Source: a virus | Length of the DNA: 23,519 nucleotides | Strand: one strand, 5' to 3' | IMG/VR virus record: IMGVR_UViG_3300034073_000285 | Coordinates: 1 to 23,519 of that record | In this document: positions 13,078 to 19,499 of the stretch, piece by piece | How the letters are laid out: each line of letters opens with the position of its first letter | How positions within the stretch are numbered: position 1 is the stretch's first letter | The notes under the pieces: model-generated | Told to the model about the DNA's origin: nothing | The model's database searches: none | What the model saw: only the letters and a program-made list of their open reading frames with translations | Program-made: the position numbers and the translations under genes

Positions 13078-14022
13078 TTACCAAGGGTCTCCAGAGAGTT
13101 TCACGGAGGAAGCCATCTTTTCTGACTCGAATTTAAATCGAATCTTCATAATTTTCTTTTCCCCTGCCTTTACTCCAATGGATTCGTTACCGACTTTTTC
13201 TAGAGTCATAGGATATTTTCCGAGTGCCTCAAGTTTCTCGTTTTTCACTGGATCCATCACTGTGGCTTTGTATGGTGGTTTATTACCTTGTCCTGTTACC
13301 TTAATATATGGTGGACGTAAAATTTCTGCGTCCATCCAATCAGATAACAGATACTTCATTAATTCTTTTTGATTCATTCGATTAATGCGCACAAACAATT
13401 CATCACGCATTGCTGCTAGAATTTGTACACCAATCGCTTCAGTTTCTATTTTAACTTTTGGATTTGCACGAATGTATAATTTACGTTCTGTTGCACCAAC
13501 AGGTAGTCTGAATTTCTTAATTGTTTGGTCTAGTTGATTCTTATATTCATCTGCCAATGAGATATTTAAACTTCTGTCAACAGTACCAATACCTGGATTC
13601 TTAAAACCGATGTCGCCAGAACCTTGAGTTGCTTTGGCAGATAAACCAAGGAAACCTTTGGATGGACCATCTGAAAATTTCACTAGAATGTCAGTTGGGT
13701 TTTTCTTTTGATCAACTGGTTCACCAAAAGCGGATGTCATGGAGTTTGGTCTTGCTGTCCACCAGACTTGTTTCACTGGTGCTTTGTATCCATTTGCTTT
13801 AGCCCATTTAATAAATTCTGCAGCCATAGCAACTGCTTTACCTTGGGCGTCTTCTACTTCATGTGGTTGCGCTTGCTTCACTCGTTGTTCGTATTGGAGT
13901 TTAGCAGCATTGTCGAACCACTTATTTCCTGCGAGAACATAACCAGTGTAGATTTCATTAATGTCAGATAATACTGTATTCGCTGTAGCCATTTCTGTAA
14001 TATATTCTTTAAAAGTTTTCAT
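13078..14022 (-). CDS. PD-(D/E)XK nuclease-like protein with capsid-targeting-like leader
   Basis: 314 residues. Seen: the leader MKTFKEYITE, very close to the T4 internal protein III leader as I remember it (MKTYQEFIAE), with I-T-E as cleavage site; a helix with INEIYTGYVLAGNKWF that supplies E23; then PTDILVKFSD (D111) and GFLGLSAKATQGSG with S128-x-K130. E, D and (S/E)xK in this order and beta-strand setting resemble the PD-(D/E)XK fold of restriction-type nucleases, in which the second acid can be replaced by S. This fold call is an inference from few residues. The C-terminal part is basic. It starts six bases after the metallopeptidase gene, with no clear ribosome site, suggesting coupling. 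If right, it is an injected nuclease acting on host DNA. Confidence 0.5.
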   Translation of the reverse strand: MKTFKEYITEMATANTVLSDINEIYTGYVLAGNKWFDNAAKLQYEQRVKQAQPHEVEDAQGKAVAMAAEFIKWAKANGYKAPVKQVWWTARPNSMTSAFGEPVDQKKNPTDILVKFSDGPSKGFLGLSAKATQGSGDIGFKNPGIGTVDRSLNISLADEYKNQLDQTIKKFRLPVGATERKLYIRANPKVKIETEAIGVQILAAMRDELFVRINRMNQKELMKYLLSDWMDAEILRPPYIKVTGQGNKPPYKATVMDPVKNEKLEALGKYPMTLEKVGNESIGVKAGEKKIMKIRFKFESEKMASSVKLSGDPW

Positions 14023-14028
14023 AGTCTA

Positions 14029-14751
14029 TTATTTAGTTCTTTTATTCACACGAATGATATTCTCGTATTTTCTATCCCACTTAGTGACTTGCTGAATTAT
14101 TTTATGAATGGCAAAGTTATTTCGATGATCATAACCGAAAACTTTTAGAATATAGTTGAATGTTTTTGAATCTTTTTTTGATTTGAAACGAGAAAGTAAA
14201 ACATCTACTGGGACATTTGGTTTATACATTTTATAATCCAAAAAGATGCAATGAGCGTATGCTTGGATTTCATCGAACTCAGAGAGATATCTTCTTTCCG
14301 CGTCTTTTAATGCATTTCCAACTTTTTTATATGGAACGATATAGTTGCTATATTCATCCATGCGTCTATCATACTGCATGAAGTGTATCATCTCATGCAT
14401 TAGAACTTGTAGGAATTTATATTTAAATTTACTCCAAGACGCTTCTGTGAATTTGAAGGTGTCGAAATAATCAGTGTGTATCTGAACTATACACTGTCTG
14501 TCTTCTGGATCGTATTGACCACCGATTGCAATGTATGAAAGGTAGAACTTCGCTTTAGATTTCTCTTTACGAAATTCTACCTTTGTTCGCCATTTTTTAC
14601 AGTAGTTTACGAGTCCAACCGAATCGTTGCGATATCGGTCTAGGTCTTTCCAAACTTTCGCTGGAATGAGTTTAGCCCTGAATGGTCTCTCGTAGAAATT
14701 GAGTAGATCCAGCCAATCGTAGTTAGATGTTTCTAGGAAATTCATATACAT
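14029..14751 (-). CDS. Zinc metallopeptidase-like protein (HExxH)
   Basis: 240 residues. Seen: HEMIH at residues 119-123 inside LQVLMHEMIHFMQYDRR, the zinc-binding helix of metallopeptidases, and a second helix YLSEFDEIQAYAHCIF (157-172) whose E158 or E161 could be the third ligand, as in gluzincins. A basic N-terminal region (R25 to K68) and a basic C-terminus flank the core. There is no signal peptide, so it acts in the cytoplasm or in the particle. It lies 18 bases after the P-loop kinase and just before the group of leader-bearing genes. Targets are unknown; processing of phage or host proteins is possible. An ATG two codons downstream is an equal candidate start. Confidence 0.65.
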   Translation of the reverse strand: MYMNFLETSNYDWLDLLNFYERPFRAKLIPAKVWKDLDRYRNDSVGLVNYCKKWRTKVEFRKEKSKAKFYLSYIAIGGQYDPEDRQCIVQIHTDYFDTFKFTEASWSKFKYKFLQVLMHEMIHFMQYDRRMDEYSNYIVPYKKVGNALKDAERRYLSEFDEIQAYAHCIFLDYKMYKPNVPVDVLLSRFKSKKDSKTFNYILKVFGYDHRNNFAIHKIIQQVTKWDRKYENIIRVNKRTK

Positions 14752-14769
14752 CCTAGAAAGACTCCTACA

Positions 14770-15378
14770 TTATTTGGCTAAATGTTTCTCCAAAAACGCA
14801 AGAATCTTTCCCTGCTCCTCCAAGTTGGTATTATTAAACTCAGTGATATAGGGCATCAATTCAAAATTTGATAGTAGATTACTATATTTAGTTTCTCGAC
14901 CTCTTAGGAATTGCTCGGACTGGTCGGAACCTCTATCCTTATAGCGTTGTTCTAAAGTCTCTTTTGGGGCTTTTAGATAGACTACCTGCAAGTCGGTCTG
15001 GTCGAGTCCCATAGCGAACTCTAGGAAAGACTGATTAAAGATTCGATCGCCCTCGAATAGAACATTACAGTTATGAGTCTGGATCCACTTTTGGACCTCT
15101 GGTTGGACTGCCATCGATAGGCGATCTGTTCCTGCAAAAGTCTCACCTTCCTGATATTTACCTAGGATATAAAGATCCATTTCCTCATTATACATGGCGG
15201 AAATCAGCTTCGCTGGCTCACATTCGATCCAAGTTTTACCTTCCATAAACTTACGGAATAGAGTGGTTTTACCAGTTCCAGGTTGTCCACCCACAGCAAT
15301 TAGTTTTCTCACTTTTAATTCTCTCGTAGTAACAGACATTGAAATTTTGTCAGTAAAGGCTAGTTTCTCGACTGGCAT
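14770..15378 (-). CDS. P-loop kinase, candidate hydroxymethyl-base DNA kinase domain
   Basis: 202 residues. Seen: Walker A GGQPGTGKTT at 30-39 after a beta strand KLIAVG; NVLFEGDRIF (about 104-113) as a Walker-B-like strand with D111; LQVVYLKAPKETLEQRYKDRG with the lid-type basic segment and GRETKY. This is the shape of small nucleoside/polynucleotide kinases. It is unlike T4 gp1 dNMP kinase in its P-loop and length. The gene two places upstream encodes a helical protein resembling the helical part of 5-hydroxymethyluracil DNA kinases, so I infer that this could be the kinase half acting on hydroxymethylated bases in DNA. A free nucleotide or RNA end kinase is the alternative. It starts one base after the stop of the 140-residue gene. 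Confidence 0.7.
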   Translation of the reverse strand: MPVEKLAFTDKISMSVTTRELKVRKLIAVGGQPGTGKTTLFRKFMEGKTWIECEPAKLISAMYNEEMDLYILGKYQEGETFAGTDRLSMAVQPEVQKWIQTHNCNVLFEGDRIFNQSFLEFAMGLDQTDLQVVYLKAPKETLEQRYKDRGSDQSEQFLRGRETKYSNLLSNFELMPYITEFNNTNLEEQGKILAFLEKHLAK

Positions 15379-15379
15379 A

Positions 15380-15802
15380 TTATGCGTTCTTTACATCATT
15401 AATAAGATTCTTTAATTCTTCTTCAGTGAAGACCCATGCACGACCCAAGAAATGATGGACATCTGCATTCACATCGTGTCTCTTGGTGAATGTTATTTTC
15501 TTCATTATATCGCGAGACATATTGCGAGCCAAATTTTCTTTAATCTCATCTGCATATGTAGGAACAGTTTCTTTTAATTTTAGTAACTCTTGTTCCTGCA
15601 CTTTGTGATCAACTGTAATCCTATTAAAAGAATAACGATCTAAAATTTCGTCAGTTATTTGTTCCATAGCGAGAGTCCCATATACAGTATTTGCAGTAAG
15701 AATATTGCTATTGGTGCTTGATATGGTAATTGTGTTCATATCAATAGTTCCATCAGCCATAGATGGATAAGTTACAGAGTTAGTCATTAAATCATCATTC
15801 AT
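15380..15802 (-). CDS. Small protein of unknown function in the modification operon
   Basis: 140 residues. Seen: an N-terminal third rich in S, T and N with beta pattern (DMNTITISSTNSNILTANTV), a middle charged helix (KVQEQELLKLKETVPTYADE), and a C-terminal part with HHFLGRAWVFTEEELKNLI. No catalytic motif, signal or membrane helix is seen, and I do not recognise a family with known function. Its ATG overlaps the stop of the 339-residue gene as ATGA with GGAG upstream, and the P-loop kinase starts one base after it. Lying between the two halves of a putative kinase, it could be a subunit, but a late structural role is equally possible given the beta-rich N-terminus. Confidence 0.6.
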   Translation of the reverse strand: MNDDLMTNSVTYPSMADGTIDMNTITISSTNSNILTANTVYGTLAMEQITDEILDRYSFNRITVDHKVQEQELLKLKETVPTYADEIKENLARNMSRDIMKKITFTKRHDVNADVHHFLGRAWVFTEEELKNLINDVKNA

Positions 15803-16818
15803 GCGAACATCTCCAATCCTTCAAGTAGTGGTTCTTCATCATTAAACATCCATTCTAAATTTTCAAGTTTACCAGTTCTCAAAAATGAACTGAATCTTTC
15901 TTTATTAATACCACGTTTGTCATCCAAACGAAGATCGATAGTTTCATTTCTTGCTTGCCAAAGAACATCCCAATCTATTCCATACCATCCGTCTTTTTCG
16001 ACTTGCATAATTTCTTCAGCTTGTCGATCAAGATAGTAACCAAGATATCGACCATGATGTTCCCTAAAAATCTTTTTAAAAGAACAGAGGCAAGTTTCCA
16101 TAGTGAAGTAGTCAACAACATGGGCTAACTCTGGGAACCTGTTTCTCGTTTCCTCGATAATCTCTCTCGCTTGTGACTCAAGTCTCGCATAATCTGCTCT
16201 AGACAATTTTCTATCCAAATCGTGCTCTTGTGCAAGGGCATAAAGAAGTCCATTACGATGAGAGCGAGAGCCATCATAATCATCAAGCATGAGGCTAGTA
16301 GGAGTAATCCTAATCCCAGCAGTATGCTTAAGATGCTGAAGATAAAACCAAGTGGAATAACGACCAAACTTGTGCAACCCACTTTTAATGCTTGTCCACA
16401 AAGCTGTAAAGTTTGCCTCCTCATTGTCTCCATAATAATTCTCCAATGTTTCTCGTTGTGTTTTATTCCCAATAAATTTTTGATAAGACTCAAACATGGA
16501 GGGCAAATGACCTTTGTTCCACTTCGTGTCAGTCTGATAACGCAGTCTTTTATAATTAGCAGTATTCCATTGAGTAATACGATCTACAGTCGCCAATTCA
16601 AAGTCTGGAAACTCGTTTAAGAGAATCCAAGATGTTGGTGCATAATACGTATTACCATATAGCCAAGCAAACCAAAGACGTTGCTCATCATTATGTTCAT
16701 AACGCTTGTGTAGATAATTAGTCATCCACACTGCTGGGTCACAGTCATCATATTTTAATGACCATGCATACCAACGAATAAATGCTTCTCTACGATTTTC
16801 TGCTAAACGATAATCCAT
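15799..16818 (-). CDS. Helical protein resembling the 5-hydroxymethyluracil DNA kinase helical domain
   Basis: 339 residues. Seen: REAFIRWYAWSLKYDDCDPA near the N-terminus, then QRLWFAWLYGNTYYAPTSWI, LLNEFPDF and WNTANYKRLRYQTDTKWNKG, an aromatic-rich helical pattern that I associate with the family first described as alpha-glutamyl/putrescinyl-thymine pyrophosphorylase clade 2 and later linked to 5-hmdU DNA kinases. A P-loop is absent here, but a P-loop kinase is encoded two genes downstream, so the enzyme may be split. It has several cysteines (LCSF region) and ends PLLEGLEMFA, loosely like the clamp-binding tails of its neighbours. Its ATG overlaps the acetyltransferase stop as TAATG. Family assignment is from memory of the pattern and needs a profile search. 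Confidence 0.5.
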   Translation of the reverse strand: MDYRLAENRREAFIRWYAWSLKYDDCDPAVWMTNYLHKRYEHNDEQRLWFAWLYGNTYYAPTSWILLNEFPDFELATVDRITQWNTANYKRLRYQTDTKWNKGHLPSMFESYQKFIGNKTQRETLENYYGDNEEANFTALWTSIKSGLHKFGRYSTWFYLQHLKHTAGIRITPTSLMLDDYDGSRSHRNGLLYALAQEHDLDRKLSRADYARLESQAREIIEETRNRFPELAHVVDYFTMETCLCSFKKIFREHHGRYLGYYLDRQAEEIMQVEKDGWYGIDWDVLWQARNETIDLRLDDKRGINKERFSSFLRTGKLENLEWMFNDEEPLLEGLEMFA

Positions 16819-17459
16819 TATACTAAAAATTCTTCAAGTGATGGTTGTTCCATTAAAGCATCACGCAACCATGCTTTACCAACTGCATCAATTGCTGCTT
16901 GCGTTTTTGCTTTCTTCTTATCACCCCACTTATAGGATTCTAATCCCTCTGCGCGGAATTGATCTCTTGCCTTATAAGGTGGCAGAGCCGAGATTGGATT
17001 TGCGATAGCAGCAGCTCTAAATGCGAGTTGCTCATTACGAGTGGGGAATAGAATTTGGTCAGAGCGGAGACTACCTGTGGGGTCAACTGCCCAGAAGATG
17101 AGACCATTTCTGTAATGCCAAGTGACTGAAGTTGGCGTACAAGATATTTTAAGTCTTTTAGATTTTCGCTCTTCAACTGCGTACCTAATCCAAGATTCCC
17201 AACATTTGCTGGCGTATCCATTTCCTTCTTTTCCTTCCAATGTGACTATCTCATACAAATTGGCATATCCATCACGATTGTGTGTGGCAAAAATTAATGA
17301 AACAATTTCTCCATTAACTTCATACGCCATAGGTGGTGCTTTATCGTAATTGTGAAAACGATACCACAATGAATGTGCAGCTGATAAGAACTTTGTGTTC
17401 TTACCAGCTGGGCTGTTTTTAATTAGTTCTTCTACTTTTGTAGAATTAACAAAGTTCAT
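16818..17459 (-). CDS. GNAT-family N-acetyltransferase with clamp-binding-like tail
   Basis: 213 residues. Seen: strands YEVNGEIVSLIFAT and LYEIVTLEGKEGNGYA, the latter ending in the acetyl-CoA pyrophosphate loop (GxxGxGxA, G76 to A83), followed by helix KCWESWIRYAVEE, strand RLKISC and the motif-B-like WHYRNGLIFW. This is a GNAT core in about residues 30-130. The extra 80 residues have no known domain and end PSLEEFLV, nearly the same as the tail of the dioxygenase and of the DNA polymerase. Expected to move an acetyl group onto an amine; in this context the amine could be on a modified DNA base (inference). It overlaps the amidotransferase gene by 14 bases and shares TAATG with the next. 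Confidence 0.75.
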   Translation of the reverse strand: MNFVNSTKVEELIKNSPAGKNTKFLSAAHSLWYRFHNYDKAPPMAYEVNGEIVSLIFATHNRDGYANLYEIVTLEGKEGNGYASKCWESWIRYAVEERKSKRLKISCTPTSVTWHYRNGLIFWAVDPTGSLRSDQILFPTRNEQLAFRAAAIANPISALPPYKARDQFRAEGLESYKWGDKKKAKTQAAIDAVGKAWLRDALMEQPSLEEFLV

Positions 17460-18129
17460 AATGTTGATAATCTACTGCACTTGTAATATTTTTACGCTCA
17501 ACGCTCATTGCAAGACATGCATCAAATGTGACGTATGTATTGATTAAAAATTCTGTAGTAAACCCATCTACACCTGCTCGATAAGGAATATCTTTTGTAG
17601 AAGTAATTATACATCCATTATTGAAAGTTGTCAAATATAATGGACGCTTACCATTACGATAAGAACGAAGAGTTTTGTCTGCTCTTAACTCACAAACACC
17701 CATAGACATGTTTGGAAATTCTTGCAAAGGATTCTCAGAATGCAAAACTAACTCGCTATCGTTTTTAGTGATGCAATCATATCCATACAACTCTTTCCAA
17801 TTCTCTGGTAACTCTTGCGTGATAACTCCATTGTGAACAATACTTTTTGTATCATGAAAAAGTGGTTGATTGTATTCTAGATCGCTGGTGCTATATCGAC
17901 AATGAGCAATCATATACAAATTACCATCTTCGTTTAGATATGATTCAAAATCAAATGGAAACTTGTCAGCAGAGACTGGAAGTCTCTGTGTAACAATACT
18001 ATTGTTTTTAACATAAGAGATGCCAGTTGCATGCATTCCTCGAATCTTAGACTCGAGGATTATACGTTTGATCATCTCCAACTGATTAACAGATGGATTC
18101 TGAACGATTGTTCCTACGACAGCACACAT
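17446..18129 (-). CDS. Class II glutamine amidotransferase (Ntn hydrolase), stand-alone
   Basis: 227 residues. Seen: C2 directly after the initiator Met (MCAVVGTIVQ), to become the N-terminal nucleophile; RGMHATGISYV (30-40); HCRYST with R78 for the glutamine carboxylate; HNGVI with N100 and G101 forming the oxyanion hole; and NDSE with D124. Without the Met these lie close to the GlmS/PurF numbering (C1, R73, N98, G99, D123). Such domains release ammonia from glutamine and are normally fused to a synthase; here the domain stands alone, so the acceptor must be another protein, perhaps the neighbouring modification enzymes (inference). Its ATG overlaps the dioxygenase stop as TAATG. Confidence 0.88.
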   Translation of the reverse strand: MCAVVGTIVQNPSVNQLEMIKRIILESKIRGMHATGISYVKNNSIVTQRLPVSADKFPFDFESYLNEDGNLYMIAHCRYSTSDLEYNQPLFHDTKSIVHNGVITQELPENWKELYGYDCITKNDSELVLHSENPLQEFPNMSMGVCELRADKTLRSYRNGKRPLYLTTFNNGCIITSTKDIPYRAGVDGFTTEFLINTYVTFDACLAMSVERKNITSAVDYQHYELC

Positions 18130-19490
18130 TATCCAAAGAACTCCTCAAGACTATTTTTCTCTGCTTCAGGATGGTACTTTAACAGTTCTTCACGACCAAG
18201 TTTCTGTTCGCAGTAATCATACCACTCTTGTGAGTCCCACATTCCTGGACTTACACCATTCCAAAGATGACGCATTGTACCATCTTCATAGAATTGTCCT
18301 GGATGCTCTTTGTTAGTTCTGCGTGACTCAACAAAATCATAACGACAATCTTCGTATTGTTTGCTACCAAGTTCAAGCATCTTCTCACGGAAGTAAACAA
18401 CCAATGAAACACGTTCTGCTTCTTCGTCACCAAGAACAATTGGAGTATTACCATGAATAACTTCATGATTGTTAATCAATAGTAGATCTCCTGGACGGAC
18501 ATTTACTGCCACACGATACTCAGGTGCAATCAAATACCCACCAGTGAAGTTACCATTGTTTGAAAGAACAAGAAGGTTAGACAAACCAGTATCCAGATCA
18601 CCAGCATCACGATGCGCTGCAGTTCTGAATGTCTTGTTGACAGTAATAGTAGTGAATGGTGTTCCTGGAACCAAGAATGCTGGATCGAGTTTCTTTGCAG
18701 CTTCCATCTGATTGTTATAACGCCATGGAAGTAGTTCTTTAAAACCACGAGCAAGAGATTGTAAGAATGGGAATGCCATGGCAAACTTCTCTGGTTCACG
18801 TGCAGTGTAAGATGTAGCACGACCATAAGGAATGCGCGGATAACGATCGTACCATCCAGCGATGCCAGACATAACACCATTGGCATATGTCGTTGCGCAA
18901 ACATAATTCTTTTCTACATGACGTGCTTCTTTAATCATCTCAGATGGTTCGAGTTTGCGTGTCTTCTCAACCCACTCGCTGAACAAAAAGTTATCACGCT
19001 TAACTGCTTGAATACCCCAAACATTATTTCGTGTAGATGGTTTGTCAGTTTTGTTCTTATGCTTCTCTTTGAGAATCTCAATTGGATCTCCATCAAGCGA
19101 TGCTTTTGGATCCAAGAAATAATCTAGAACATCAGACTCATATTCAGTGACCCACTCACGATTACCAAGAGATTCTTTTCTTGGACCTGCAGCCATACCA
19201 CGATTCTGTGTTTCAGTTGCTGCCTCGCGCAGACCAATGTATGCCTGATCTTGTTCTTGTTTGTTGAAGAAGTTTTTGCGGAACTTAAAAATAATCTTAC
19301 GCTCGTCCATACCTTTGTCACAAGTGTTACATTCTTTATCACATGCAGCTTGTGTACCAAGATCGCAATCTGGTGGTGCGTAAACATCGCAGTCTTCTTC
19401 AACTAGAATGTCATAGTGACTTTCATCTAGAAATTGACCAAGCAAATGCTCACAATCATGTTTAGTTTGTGCTACAATAACCTTTGCCAT
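18129..19490 (-). CDS. TET/JBP-like 2OG-Fe(II) DNA dioxygenase with clamp-binding-like tail
   Basis: 453 residues. Oxidises a methyl group on a pyrimidine base in DNA if the family call is right. Seen: AHRDAGD with H293 and D295, the iron HxD; strands LSNLLVLSNNGNFTGGYLI and RVAVNVRPGDLLLIN; EVIHGNTPI with H346, the distal iron His; and ERVSLVVYFR with R360 or R368 for 2-oxoglutarate. This ordering and the TGLSNLLVL/GGYL segments are those of phage TET/JBP enzymes. The N-terminus carries a cysteine cluster (C34, C42, C50, C54, C57) that may bind zinc. The C-terminus is NSLEEFFG, matching the polymerase tail SLEDFFG. It starts nine bases after the gp41 helicase and opens the modification operon. 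A cytosine methyltransferase, which known phage TETs need, is not in this window. Confidence 0.8.
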   Translation of the reverse strand: MAKVIVAQTKHDCEHLLGQFLDESHYDILVEEDCDVYAPPDCDLGTQAACDKECNTCDKGMDERKIIFKFRKNFFNKQEQDQAYIGLREAATETQNRGMAAGPRKESLGNREWVTEYESDVLDYFLDPKASLDGDPIEILKEKHKNKTDKPSTRNNVWGIQAVKRDNFLFSEWVEKTRKLEPSEMIKEARHVEKNYVCATTYANGVMSGIAGWYDRYPRIPYGRATSYTAREPEKFAMAFPFLQSLARGFKELLPWRYNNQMEAAKKLDPAFLVPGTPFTTITVNKTFRTAAHRDAGDLDTGLSNLLVLSNNGNFTGGYLIAPEYRVAVNVRPGDLLLINNHEVIHGNTPIVLGDEEAERVSLVVYFREKMLELGSKQYEDCRYDFVESRRTNKEHPGQFYEDGTMRHLWNGVSPGMWDSQEWYDYCEQKLGREELLKYHPEAEKNSLEEFFG

Positions 19491-19499
19491 TTATTTCTC

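Noticed and set aside
14023-14036. CTAAATA just before the nuclease-like gene as a late promoter.
   Set aside because: It lies in the last codons and stop of the metallopeptidase gene, so close to the ATG that no usable leader would remain.
14770-15378. P-loop kinase as the T4 gp1 deoxynucleotide kinase.
   Set aside because: Its P-loop (GGQPGTGKTT) and length differ from gp1, and no gp1-type pattern is seen; only the general P-loop kinase fold is supported.
16125-16493. A 122-residue frame rich in hydrophobic residues within the 339-residue gene.
   Set aside because: It is an out-of-frame shadow of a gene with clear coupling and family-like sequence; no ribosome site or holin context supports it.
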